Source: CAIPVR01 sp049316905 (GTDB lineage Bacteria; Actinomycetota; Acidimicrobiia; Acidimicrobiales; Microtrichaceae). Taken from it: DNA of 64,000 nt. Each line of letters begins with the position of its first letter. The stretch's first letter is position 1. The notes under the pieces were generated by a model. The model saw only the letters and a list, made by a program, of their open reading frames with translations, was not told the DNA's origin and made no database searches. The stretch covers positions 6,200 through 70,199 of the forward strand of contig JBMOJH010000004.1 of assembly GCA_049316905.1 (NCBI GenBank). Direction: 5' to 3'. Both the position numbers and the translations under genes were made by a program. Shown one piece after another: positions 54,054 through 62,510 of the stretch.

Positions 54054-54103
54054 TACGGAATCACTACGACGTTGCCGGCGGTGCCGGTCCGATGCGTCGA
54101 CAT
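54053..54103 (-). CDS. BCAA leader peptide of the leuB-ilvE-cimA operon
   Basis: 16-residue peptide MSTHRTGTAGNVVVIP ending in TAG. Codons 12-15 are Val-Val-Val-Ile, the products of the pathway encoded downstream. Low charged tRNA-Val or tRNA-Ile would stall the ribosome here, next to the 10-bp hairpin at 54031-54053, and so control the terminator at 54005-54024. The ATG follows a purine-rich stretch (TAGAGTGG). It is too short for ordinary gene calling. The peptide has no Leu. Confidence 0.8.
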   Translation of the reverse strand: MSTHRTGTAGNVVVIP

Positions 54104-54178
54104 GGGCGCCACTCTACCAAGCGGCACCGGGGCGTCCGCATCCTCGTTCCGCGGCGCCCCCGCTACGCTCCGGGGCCC

Positions 54179-54652
54179 ATGGCGAACGAGCACCACCTCT
54201 CCCAGGCCGCCCACGACCGTCTGAGCGCCGAGCTGCAGCAGCTCCGGACCGTCGGTCGGGTGGAGATGGCCGACCGGATCGAACGGGCCCGGGAGCACGG
54301 TGACCTGAAGGAGAACGCGGAGTACCACGCGGCCAAGGAGGAGAAGGCGAAGATGGAGGCCCGCGTCGCCAAGATCGCGGGGATCCTCGAGAACGCCGTG
54401 ATCGTGGAGGACTCGGGGTCGGACGGCACCGTCGCGGCCGGCAGCGTGGTCACGCTCCGCTACGAGGGCGACGACGAGGACGAGACCGAGCGGTACCTGG
54501 TCGGCTCGATCGAGGAACGCCACGACGACCTCGAGGTCGTCTCACCGCAGTCGCCCCTCGGCGAGGCACTCCTGGGCGCCGAGGTGGGCGACGTTGTCGA
54601 GTACGCCGGGCCGGCGGGCACGCTCCGGGTCGAGGTCGTCGACGTCGAATGA
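54179..54652 (+). CDS. greA: Transcription elongation factor GreA
   Basis: 157-residue factor that stimulates transcript cleavage in backtracked RNA polymerase. The N-terminal coiled coil contains the acidic tip region REHGDLKENAEYHAAKEEK, and the C-terminal FKBP-like domain has SPLGEALLGAEVGDVVEY. ATG at 54179 with TACGCT 9 nt upstream. Divergent from the leuB leader, sharing a 75-bp promoter region. Confidence 0.95.
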   Translation: MANEHHLSQAAHDRLSAELQQLRTVGRVEMADRIERAREHGDLKENAEYHAAKEEKAKMEARVAKIAGILENAVIVEDSGSDGTVAAGSVVTLRYEGDDEDETERYLVGSIEERHDDLEVVSPQSPLGEALLGAEVGDVVEYAGPAGTLRVEVVDVE

Positions 54653-54670
54653 CCCAGCTCGACCCAGCTA

Positions 54671-54712
54671 TGTGTCGCATGGAGGTACCGATCAGTGCGT
54701 CGACGCGACACA
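54671..54712. terminator. Inverted repeat between convergent greA and ppx genes
   Basis: TGTGTCGC (54671-54678) and GCGACACA (54705-54712) are perfectly complementary with a 26-nt loop, 18 nt after the greA stop. Plausible bidirectional terminator. The sequence is AT-richer than its surroundings. Confidence 0.5.
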
Positions 54713-54727
54713 GAGCCGGGGGTGGGG

Positions 54728-56317
54728 TCAGCCGGAGGTGAACCGGACCTCGGCGCCGAGGACGTCCTCGAGCAGCGCCCGCCGCTCCGAGGCCGTGTAG
54801 CGCTCGAGCGAGAGGTCGGCGCCGTCACCGAGCAGCTCGAGGGTGACGGCATCGCCCTCGTCCTTCACCCGCACCGCCTCCACCGCGGCGTCGTGGTTTC
54901 GATCCAGACCGATCGCGACGCGCACGATGCCGGCCATCGCCCGCACCCGGGCCCGGTCCGCCGGGGCGAGGGCCGCGAACTCCGGGTGCTTCTCCTCCGA
55001 CGGCGCGCTCTTGCGGTGGTAGCGGGCCACCTGCGCGATCAGCTCCACCTCCCGGTCGGTGAAGCCCATGAGGTGCTCGGAGTTCCGGATCACGTAGTAG
55101 CTGTGCTTGTGGTGCCCGGAGTGGCTCACGAACAGGCCGACGTTGGCCAGGAGCGCACCGGCCTCGAGCAGCTCCCGGTCGCGGTCGTCGAGACCGAGGC
55201 GGTCGCCGAGCGCGTCGTGCAGTTGCAGCGCCAGGCGCGACACCTGCACCGAGTGCTCGGGGTCGTCGTCGCACAGCTCCATGAGGTGGAACACGGACCG
55301 GCGGCGCAGGTCGCGCAGGTGGTGCAGGGTGCCGCCCCGCAACCGGTGCAGACCGTCGAGCAGCACCCCTTCCCGCAGTGCGTACTCGGAGATGACCAGT
55401 TCCTCGATCCCGAGCGCCTCGCACACCTGCTCGAGCACCACCGCACCCCCGGGGAGGATGTCGGCCCGGTTCGCGTCGATACCCGGCAGCGTGCGCCGCT
55501 CCGCGGTGGTCGGCGCGCCGGCGAGCGCCTCCACGACCTTGCGCAGCTGGCGGACCGGGAGCACCGCGCCGTTGAGCGAGTTCGGCACGTCGCCGCCCTT
55601 GCGGGCGAGAGCCATCGCGGCGAGCGCCTCGGCAGTGCCGGAGCTGGCGACGGCCACGTCGAACGGCCGGTCGCCGAGCTCGTGGACCATGGGGGCCAGC
55701 CGGGCGCGCACGTCGCGACGGCAGCCGGCGAGCGCGTCGCCGCGCACCTCGCCACCGGGGAAGAACTTGCGGGTCATGCGCAGCGAGCCGAGCTTCACCG
55801 AGCGGGCGTACTCGACCCGACCCTCGGCGCCGAGCAACACCTCGGTGGAGCCACCGCCGACGTCGACGAGGAGCAGCCGGCGGTCGAACAGCGGGAGGGC
55901 CTGGAGCACGCCGAGCGAGATGAGGCGGGCCTCCTCGTAGCCGGAGATCACCTCCACCTCGATCCCCGCCTCGTCGCGGGCGCGGTCGAGGAACTCGGCC
56001 GCGTTGCGGGCCTCACGCACGGCCGAGGTGGCGACCGCGAACACCACCGCGTCCCACGCTTCGGCGACGCTGCGGCACCGGGCGAGCGCGGCAACGCCGC
56101 GGTCGATGGCGTCGGGTTCCAGCTCCCGCATCTCGCCGCGACCGGAGCCGAGGCGCACCATCTCCTTCTGGCGGGTGATCACCTCGAAGCGGTCCCCGGC
56201 GGCCACCCGCGCCACCACCATGTGCACCGAGTTCGTGCCGATGTCGATGGCCGCCACCACGTCGGGCGTGGTGCTGCGGCGATCGATCGGACCGCTCGCT
56301 ACAGGGGTCAGGGCCAT
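54728..56317 (-). CDS. Exopolyphosphatase / pppGpp phosphohydrolase (Ppx/GppA)
   Basis: 529-residue ASKHA-fold phosphatase. AAIDIGTNSVHMVVARV (phosphate loop 1), FAVATSAVREARNAAEFL, LLVDVGGGSTEVLLG, VASSGTAEALAAMA. The C-terminal ~200 residues form an HD-like domain (HSVQVSRLALQLHDAL, YYVIRNSEHLMGFTDREVELIAQVARYHRK), as in the longer Ppx forms. The choice between polyphosphate and pppGpp cannot be made by eye. ATG at 56317 with TACAGT 7 nt upstream, which argues against the GTG three codons earlier. Confidence 0.9.
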   Translation of the reverse strand: MALTPVASGPIDRRSTTPDVVAAIDIGTNSVHMVVARVAAGDRFEVITRQKEMVRLGSGRGEMRELEPDAIDRGVAALARCRSVAEAWDAVVFAVATSAVREARNAAEFLDRARDEAGIEVEVISGYEEARLISLGVLQALPLFDRRLLLVDVGGGSTEVLLGAEGRVEYARSVKLGSLRMTRKFFPGGEVRGDALAGCRRDVRARLAPMVHELGDRPFDVAVASSGTAEALAAMALARKGGDVPNSLNGAVLPVRQLRKVVEALAGAPTTAERRTLPGIDANRADILPGGAVVLEQVCEALGIEELVISEYALREGVLLDGLHRLRGGTLHHLRDLRRRSVFHLMELCDDDPEHSVQVSRLALQLHDALGDRLGLDDRDRELLEAGALLANVGLFVSHSGHHKHSYYVIRNSEHLMGFTDREVELIAQVARYHRKSAPSEEKHPEFAALAPADRARVRAMAGIVRVAIGLDRNHDAAVEAVRVKDEGDAVTLELLGDGADLSLERYTASERRALLEDVLGAEVRFTSG

Positions 56318-56379
56318 CACCGCCACTGTACGTCCGCCCCATCACGACCACGACGCCCGCCCGTGGCAGCATTCGACGC

Positions 56380-57468
56380 GTGAGCGACCCCCCGGCCTGG
56401 GACGACGGCTGGGCCCGTGTCTGGGCCGAGGCGCACGGTGCCGGACCGGCCGCGTCGCTCGTGCCGGCGCGGGTCGTGCGCATCGACAAGGGCGGCATCA
56501 CCGTGGCCGACGGCGCCGGGGCGGACCAGCTCGTGGTGGCCGCCAAGTCGGCCCGGCGGGTGGTGGTGGGCGACGTGGTGGCCCTCGACCCCGCTGCCGG
56601 CCGCATCGAGGCGATCCTCCCCCGGCGCACGGTGTTCGAACGCCGCTCCCCCGGTGCCGACCGCGACGACGTGCGGCTCTCGGCCCGCCCGGTCGCCGCC
56701 AACATGGACCGGGTCCTCGTGCTGCAGCCGCTGGACGCCGGGGTGAACCTGGCCCGCCTGGCCCGCGAACTCGTCCTCGCGTGGGAGAGCGGTGCGGTGC
56801 CGGTGGTGGTGCTCACCAAGGCCGATCTCGTGGACCCTGCGACCGTGGAGCACGAACGCGCCGAGGCGGCCCGCTTCGCGCCCGGGGTGGAGGTGGTGGT
56901 GGCCTCGACGCGCACGGCAGGCGGCCTGGGCGCCCTCGGCGACCAGGCCGGACACGGCCGGGTCGTGGCGCTGCTCGGCGCGTCCGGGGCGGGCAAGTCG
57001 TCGCTCGCCAACGCGCTCGCCGGTCACCGGGTCGCGCTCGTGGCCGAGGTACGGGAGGGCGACCGCCGGGGCCGTCACACCACCACCGCCGGCCAGATGA
57101 TCGGCCTCGCCGACGGAGGCTGGTTGATCGACACGCCCGGCATCCGCGGCGTGGGCCTGTGGGCCGCCGACGAGGGCCTCGAGCGCGCCTTCGCCGACCT
57201 GCTCCCGTATGCGGAACGTTGCCGCTTCGCCGACTGCACCCACCGCAGCGAACCGGGCTGCGGGATCGTCGCCGCCGTGGCCGACGGCGAGGTGGCCGCC
57301 GACCGCCTGGAGGTCTGGCACCGCCTCATCGACGAGCTCGAGGACCTGGAGGCCGGACTGGTCGGCCGCGACCGGGAGCTCGAACGGGAGGACAACCGCC
57401 GCTCACGACGGCGGGCCCGGGGCCGGGACGAGCGCCGTGATCCCGACGACGGTCAGGAGCCGTCGTAG
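56380..57468 (+). CDS. rsgA: Ribosome small-subunit GTPase RsgA
   Basis: 362-residue circularly permuted GTPase maturing the 30S subunit. An N-terminal OB domain is followed by the permuted G motifs: G4 VVLTKADL first, then G1 GASGAGKSSLANAL and G3 IDTPGIRG. The zinc knuckle CRFADCTHRSEPGC and an Arg-rich tail end the protein. Divergent from ppx. Its last 16 nt overlap the end of the convergent DUF6351-like gene. Confidence 0.94.
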   Translation: MSDPPAWDDGWARVWAEAHGAGPAASLVPARVVRIDKGGITVADGAGADQLVVAAKSARRVVVGDVVALDPAAGRIEAILPRRTVFERRSPGADRDDVRLSARPVAANMDRVLVLQPLDAGVNLARLARELVLAWESGAVPVVVLTKADLVDPATVEHERAEAARFAPGVEVVVASTRTAGGLGALGDQAGHGRVVALLGASGAGKSSLANALAGHRVALVAEVREGDRRGRHTTTAGQMIGLADGGWLIDTPGIRGVGLWAADEGLERAFADLLPYAERCRFADCTHRSEPGCGIVAAVADGEVAADRLEVWHRLIDELEDLEAGLVGRDRELEREDNRRSRRRARGRDERRDPDDGQEPS

Positions 57469-59633
57469 GCGATCCAGGTGTCGCGCACCCGGCTCTCGCC
57501 CACCCCCGGCTTCGTCCAGTCGCAGACCCCGTCCGGGAACACCGCGCGGAGCCGCTCGAGCTGGGCGTCGGTGAGCGTGGTGGCGTACTCGCCGGGCTGG
57601 ATCGGCCGGAGCCGGCACTTGGCCGCGGTGGCCTCGAGCGGCTGGCCGGCGGCGCGCCGCGGGTCGCCGGCGAGGGGGTAGGCCTGCGTGCAGGCGTTGT
57701 CACCGGAGTAGACGTCGTCGCCGGTGAGCTCGGCGCCGCCGGGGAGGATGCACCGGTCCTGCGCGGCGACCGGACGGGTGACCCGCAGCTGGCGCTGCCG
57801 ATCGGCGCTGGCGGGGGTGGATCCCGCCGTGTCGAGTGCCCGGACCCACTCAGCCGTGGCATCGAGCGCCTGGTTGCGCACGGTGGCGTCACCACCGGAC
57901 AGCGCGGCCGCCAGGCCGCCGCCGCCCACCGTCCAGACCCGGAGGTTCTCGGCCCGGCCACCGACGGCGTCGTCGAGGCGCGAGCGGGCGGAGAACACCC
58001 TCCAGCGGTCGTGGATGTCACCGGTGGGGTCGCTGTAGGCGTTGATGGCGATCATCGGGATCCGGGTGGAGTCCCCGCCGCCGGTCAGGATGCGGCCCTT
58101 GGAGTAGAGGCGCCGCAGGTCGGGCTCGGCGGCGACCGAGCGCTGTGGCTGGATGCTCCCGTCGATGTCGTAGCCACCGATCCGCTCGTTGAGCCGCACG
58201 AACTGCTCCGCGGTGATGACCTTGTCCTCCAGGGCCTGTAGCCCGTACTGCACCCCGACGTTGTCGATCGGCCGCGTCGCGAAACCGGTGGCCGGGTCGG
58301 TGCCGAACAGGTTGCGCGCCGAGTCCTGCAGGGTGCAGCGGGCGCCGGTGCGGTTGCGCACAGGGTCGTAGACCGCCTCGGGCGGCAGGTCGCAGCCGGT
58401 GGTCGGGTCGATCGTGGTGAGGAACGACGCCTCCCACGTGCGACAGGTCTCGTCCGTGGCGTGGCCGTTGACCGCGGTGCGCTGCTCCGGGGTCAGCGCG
58501 GCACCGTCGGGGGTGGCGTAGAAGGCGTCGAGCAGGCCGCAGTCGGTCACGCCGGGCGCCATCGAGAGGGCGTCCGGGAACGGCGCCGTGATCACCGCGG
58601 CGTCGAGCAGGCCGGGGTAGTTCTGCGAGAGCAGGAACTGCTGGATCGCCCCGCCGGAACCGCCGTCGCCGATGGTGTGGCGCGGTGCGCCGTAGGTCTC
58701 GGTGAAGTGCTCCTTCACCATCATCGTGGTCTCGGCCGAGAGCACGTCGTTGCAGTGCACCTGGAACGTGTTGAGCGTGTCGGTGGCCACCGCGTAGCCC
58801 CGCGTCAGCAGGTCGAGGTCCACCGTGGGCCGGGTGCGGTCCTTGCCGCCCACCAGCGGCACACCCTGTGAGTAGGAGGTGCCGCAGCCACCGCCGAACC
58901 GGTAGACGAGGTCGCCGTTCCACCCGTCGGACGCCCCCTCCCACGAGGGCGCAGAGGGCGTGGGGTCCAGCACCGAGACCCAGTAGACGCCGCGGTTGAT
59001 CACGCCCGACTCGGTGCGCACCACGAGCGGCACGTCGCGACCGCCCACGGTGGCCCGGGCGGCATCGGCCGGGACCTCCCGGTCCTCGGACAGCGGGCGG
59101 ATCGACCCGTCGGCGGTGACGTACTCGTAGCGGACGACCGTGGGCGCGGAGCAGTCCGCGTCGGTCGACGGCCCCAGGCCGTTGCGCTCCGTGGTGCAGG
59201 TGTACGGCTCCTGGTGCGGTCCGGAGAGGAGCGGGCCGGCGACCGGGTGGTCCGTGACGACGAGCCGGGCGCTGCGGTCGCCGTCGCGGACGGTCAGCGT
59301 GGACCGTCCCGCCGGCAGGTCACCCACGAGACCCCGCCACCCGTCGCCCTCCACCTTGGCCAGCGCTCCCGGGCGTTCGCGGCCGTCCACCTCGAGCACC
59401 GGCGCGGATCCGTCGGCCACGCCGTCGACCTGGACCAGCACGTCGCCGCCGGTCACGTACTCCGGTCGGGTGGAGGCGGCGGTGATGCGGAGCGCACCCC
59501 TGGCGGTGGTGGCGCCGCCGACCCGGGCGTCACGCCCGCCGCCGGTGCACCCGACGAGGGCTGAGATCACGCCCGCCGTCACGGCGACCAGAACCACCCG
59601 GGACCGCGCCCGCCCACCTGATGCCACGCCCAT
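57453..59633 (-). CDS. DUF6351-like secreted lipoprotein (putative alpha/beta hydrolase)
   Basis: 726-residue exported protein. Signal peptide with lipobox ALVGC, then a beta-sandwich (about residues 45-130) and a large catalytic-type domain. HTIGDGGSGGAIQQFLLSQNYP gives a GxSxG nucleophile elbow in the usual alpha/beta-hydrolase context, and several Cys suggest disulphides. The family resembles DUF6351 and bacterial tannase/3-hydroxybutyrate-oligomer hydrolase-like proteins; the natural substrate is unknown. It lies just downstream of the IclR gene on the same strand (12 nt), so they may share a transcript. Confidence 0.72.
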   Translation of the reverse strand: MGVASGGRARSRVVLVAVTAGVISALVGCTGGGRDARVGGATTARGALRITAASTRPEYVTGGDVLVQVDGVADGSAPVLEVDGRERPGALAKVEGDGWRGLVGDLPAGRSTLTVRDGDRSARLVVTDHPVAGPLLSGPHQEPYTCTTERNGLGPSTDADCSAPTVVRYEYVTADGSIRPLSEDREVPADAARATVGGRDVPLVVRTESGVINRGVYWVSVLDPTPSAPSWEGASDGWNGDLVYRFGGGCGTSYSQGVPLVGGKDRTRPTVDLDLLTRGYAVATDTLNTFQVHCNDVLSAETTMMVKEHFTETYGAPRHTIGDGGSGGAIQQFLLSQNYPGLLDAAVITAPFPDALSMAPGVTDCGLLDAFYATPDGAALTPEQRTAVNGHATDETCRTWEASFLTTIDPTTGCDLPPEAVYDPVRNRTGARCTLQDSARNLFGTDPATGFATRPIDNVGVQYGLQALEDKVITAEQFVRLNERIGGYDIDGSIQPQRSVAAEPDLRRLYSKGRILTGGGDSTRIPMIAINAYSDPTGDIHDRWRVFSARSRLDDAVGGRAENLRVWTVGGGGLAAALSGGDATVRNQALDATAEWVRALDTAGSTPASADRQRQLRVTRPVAAQDRCILPGGAELTGDDVYSGDNACTQAYPLAGDPRRAAGQPLEATAAKCRLRPIQPGEYATTLTDAQLERLRAVFPDGVCDWTKPGVGESRVRDTWIAYDGS

Positions 59634-59645
59634 CGGGGCGGGACA

Positions 59646-60323
59646 TTACCGGCCAGCGGACGGTGAGCCGGGTTCGGGTCCGAGCACGCCCCCCACGGCG
59701 GCGGCGGCGTCGAGCACGGCGTGGCCGAGGCGACGCCCGGGAGCCCGCCCCATGCGCTCCACCGGGCCCGACACGCTCACGGCCGCCACCACCGCACCCG
59801 ACGGGTCGCACACCGGCGCGGAGACCGACGCCACGCCGGGCTCGCGCTCCTCGACGGTCTGGACCCAGCCCGACCGCCCGGTCCCGCCCCGGAGCACCCG
59901 CCCCGCGGAGCCGAGGTCCATCGGGAGCGCGGCACCCACGGCGACGATGGTCCGTAGGCCGTGGGGTGACTCCAGGGCGGCCACGCACACCCGGTGGTCG
60001 CCGTCGGCCACGTACAGCTGCACCGACTCCCCCGTGGCGTCGCGCAGCGCGGCCAGCGCCGGGGCCGCGGCCTCCGCCAGGGGGAACTGCTCGGTCGCGG
60101 CACGGCCCAGCGCCACCAGATGCAGGCCGAGGGCGAAGCGCCCGTCGGGGTCCCGGCGCAGCAGGCCGTGCGCCTCGAGCGCCGTGGCCAGCCGGTGGGC
60201 CGTCGCCCGGCTCAGCCCCGTGGCCGCGGTGAGCTCCCCGAGCGAACGGGGTCGGGCCGCGACGGCGCCGAGGACGGAGAGGGACTTGTCGAGCACGCCG
60301 ACGCCGCTTACAGTGTGTTCCAC
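59646..60323 (-). CDS. IclR-family regulator of leuCD (NdgR/LtbR-like)
   Basis: 225-residue IclR-type regulator: winged helix with VLDKSLSVLGAVAARPRSLGEL and TGLSRATAHRLATALEAHGLL, then an effector domain with SVQLYVADGDHRVCVAALESPHGL. Its divergent position next to leuCD is the conserved arrangement of NdgR (Streptomyces) and LtbR (Corynebacterium), which repress leuCD and act in amino-acid regulation. GTG at 60323 with TAGCGT 9 nt upstream, overlapping the candidate operator. Confidence 0.88.
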   Translation of the reverse strand: MEHTVSGVGVLDKSLSVLGAVAARPRSLGELTAATGLSRATAHRLATALEAHGLLRRDPDGRFALGLHLVALGRAATEQFPLAEAAAPALAALRDATGESVQLYVADGDHRVCVAALESPHGLRTIVAVGAALPMDLGSAGRVLRGGTGRSGWVQTVEEREPGVASVSAPVCDPSGAVVAAVSVSGPVERMGRAPGRRLGHAVLDAAAAVGGVLGPEPGSPSAGR

Positions 60324-60334
60324 CAGCCGGGAAC

Positions 60335-60357
60335 GCTATCCCATATTCTGAGATAGC
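60335..60357. promoter_or_regulatory. Candidate IclR operator between regulator and leuC
   Basis: GCTATC (60335-60340) and GATAGC (60352-60357) form a perfect inverted repeat around an AT-rich core containing TCCCATATTCTGAGA (60339-60353), itself a near palindrome. It overlaps the regulator's -10 (60333-60338) and precedes leuC by 39 nt, as expected for joint control. Confidence 0.75.
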
Positions 60358-60395
60358 ACAACCGAGCGCCCGGCGGTCGAGGACGAGGAGCGCGC

Positions 60396-61805
60396 ATGGC
60401 CGACAGCCCCAGGACGCTGGCCCAGAAGGTGTGGGACCGCCATGTGGTGCGCTCCGCACCCGGCGAGCCGGACCTGCTCTACATCGACCTCCACCTCGTG
60501 CACGAGGTCACCTCGCCGCAGGCCTTCGACGGGCTGCGCATGGCGGGGCGCGCCGTCCGGCGCCCGGAGCTCACCGTGGCCACCGAGGACCACAACGTGC
60601 CCACCGCCGACATCGACCGGCCGATCGCGGACCCGGTCTCGCGCAAGCAGGTCGACACGCTCCGCGTGAACACCGACGAGTTCGGCGTGATCAACCACCC
60701 GATGGGTTCGGCCGGCCAGGGCATCGTCCACGTGATGGGGCCCGAGCAGGGCCTCACGCTGCCCGGCATGACGATCGTCTGCGGCGACAGCCACACCGCC
60801 ACCCACGGCGCGTTCGGCGCGCTGGCGTTCGGCATCGGCACGTCCGAGGTCGAGCATGTGCTCGCCACCCAGACCCTGCCGCAGCTGCCTCCGAAGTGGC
60901 TGGCGATCAACGTCGACGGCGAGCTGCGCCCCGGCGTGTCGGCCAAGGACGTGATCCTCGCGATCCTCGGCCGCATCGGCACCTCCGGCGGTATGGGCCA
61001 CGTGGCGGAGTACCGCGGCTCGGCCATCCGGTCGCTGTCGATGGAGGGCCGGATGACCGTGTGCAACATGAGCATCGAGGCCGGGGCGAAGGCCGGGCTC
61101 ATCGCCCCCGACGAGACCACCTTCGAGTACCTGCAGGGCCGGCCCCATGCCCCGTCGGGCGACCTGTGGGAGGCCGCGGTCGCCGACTGGCGCACCCTCC
61201 GGACCGACGACGACGCCACCTTCGACAAGGAGGTCACCCTCGACGCCGCGGAGATCGAGCCCTTCGTCAGCTGGGGCACGAACCCGGGTCAGGTCGTGCC
61301 GCTGTCGGGCCGGGTCCCCTCCCCCGACGACTTCGCCGATCCGGCGGAGCGGGCCGCGGCGGAGCGGGCGCTCGAGTACATGGGCCTCACCGCCGGCACC
61401 CCGATGGAGCAGGTGGCGGTCGACACGATCTTCATCGGCTCCTGCACCAACTCGCGCATCGAGGACCTCCGCACCGCCGCCGACGTGGTGCGCGGCCGGC
61501 GGGTCGCCTCCGGCGTGCGCACCTTCGTGGTGCCCGGGTCGCGTGCGGTGAAGGACCAGGCCGAGGCCGAGGGCCTGCACACCGTGTTCACCGAGGCGGG
61601 CTTCGACTGGCGGGAGCCGGGCTGCTCGATGTGCCTGGCGATGAACCCCGACAAGCTCTCCCCCGGTGAGCGGGCCGCCTCCACGTCGAACCGCAACTTC
61701 GAGGGCCGCCAGGGCCGGGGCGGCCGCACCCACCTGGTCTCGCCCGCCGTCGCCGCGGCCACAGCGGTGGCCGGCCACTTGGCCACCCCCGACGAGCTGG
61801 ACTGA
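60396..61805 (+). CDS. leuC: 3-isopropylmalate dehydratase large subunit
   Basis: 469-residue aconitase-type subunit that carries the 4Fe-4S cluster and isomerises isopropylmalate; with citramalate it can also serve the isoleucine route. AQKVWDRHVV, ITIVCGDSHTATHGAFG-like block (TIVCGDSHTATHGAFGALAF), and the cluster cysteines in FIGSCTNSR and GCSMCLAMNPD. Start ATG after GAGGAGCGCGC. leuD follows after 12 nt. Confidence 0.96.
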   Translation: MADSPRTLAQKVWDRHVVRSAPGEPDLLYIDLHLVHEVTSPQAFDGLRMAGRAVRRPELTVATEDHNVPTADIDRPIADPVSRKQVDTLRVNTDEFGVINHPMGSAGQGIVHVMGPEQGLTLPGMTIVCGDSHTATHGAFGALAFGIGTSEVEHVLATQTLPQLPPKWLAINVDGELRPGVSAKDVILAILGRIGTSGGMGHVAEYRGSAIRSLSMEGRMTVCNMSIEAGAKAGLIAPDETTFEYLQGRPHAPSGDLWEAAVADWRTLRTDDDATFDKEVTLDAAEIEPFVSWGTNPGQVVPLSGRVPSPDDFADPAERAAAERALEYMGLTAGTPMEQVAVDTIFIGSCTNSRIEDLRTAADVVRGRRVASGVRTFVVPGSRAVKDQAEAEGLHTVFTEAGFDWREPGCSMCLAMNPDKLSPGERAASTSNRNFEGRQGRGGRTHLVSPAVAAATAVAGHLATPDELD

Positions 61806-61817
61806 GAGAGAGCACCG

Positions 61818-62411
61818 ATGGAACCCGTCAGGATCATCACCGGCCGGGGCGTCCCCCTGGACCGCTCCGACGTCGACACCGACCAGATCATCCCGTCCGA
61901 CTGGCTCAAGCGGGTGGAGCGCACCGGATTCGAGGCCGGCCTGTTCTCCGAGTGGCGCGACGACCGCGACTTCGTGCTCAACCGCGAGGAGTACTCCGGC
62001 GCCAACATCCTCGTGGCCGGCACCAACTTCGGCACCGGCTCCAGCCGTGAGCACGCCGTGTGGGCGATCCAGCAGTACGGCTTCGACGCCGTGGTGTCGC
62101 CCCGGTTCGGCGACATCTTCCGCAACAACGCCACGAAGAACGGCCTGGTGCCGGTGCAGGTGACCCCCGAGGTGGGCCGCACGCTCCTCGAGGCGCTGCA
62201 GGCGGACCCGAACCTCGAGCTCACCGTCGACGTGGAGCGCCGCGTGCTCGAGGCCCCGGCGATCGGCCTCGTGGCCGAGTTCCCGCTCGACGACGCCATC
62301 GTCCACCGGTTCCTGAACGGCCTCGACGACATCGGCCTCACGCTCCAGCACGAGCCCGAGATCACCGCCTACGAGGCCGGCCGCCCGGCCTGGATGCCCA
62401 CCTCGGCCTGA
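61818..62411 (+). CDS. leuD: 3-isopropylmalate dehydratase small subunit
   Basis: 197-residue swivel-domain partner of LeuC. DTDQIIPSDWLKRVERTGFE at the N-terminus, NFGTGSSREHAVWAIQQYGF around the substrate loop, and FGDIFRNNATKNGLVPV. Normal length. The ATG follows GAGAGAGAGC. Confidence 0.96.
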   Translation: MEPVRIITGRGVPLDRSDVDTDQIIPSDWLKRVERTGFEAGLFSEWRDDRDFVLNREEYSGANILVAGTNFGTGSSREHAVWAIQQYGFDAVVSPRFGDIFRNNATKNGLVPVQVTPEVGRTLLEALQADPNLELTVDVERRVLEAPAIGLVAEFPLDDAIVHRFLNGLDDIGLTLQHEPEITAYEAGRPAWMPTSA

Positions 62412-62430
62412 GCCGCCGCGGCCAGCCCCT

Positions 62431-62450
62431 CCGCCCGCTCGAACGGGCGG
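62431..62450 (+). terminator. Hairpin after leuCD
   Basis: CCGCCCG (62431-62437) and CGGGCGG (62444-62450), a 7-bp stem with loop CTCGAA, 19 nt after the leuD stop. No U-tract. Confidence 0.6.
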
Positions 62451-62510
62451 GGAACCGAATCGACGTCCCGTTCGTCGGTCCTGTCGGACACCACTCCGAA
62501 GGGGACGACC

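Noticed and set aside
54653..54727. Small RNA or attenuator after greA
   Set aside because: The inverted repeat TGTGTCGC/GCGACACA fits a bidirectional terminator between convergent genes; there is no promoter or conserved stem set suggesting an RNA gene.
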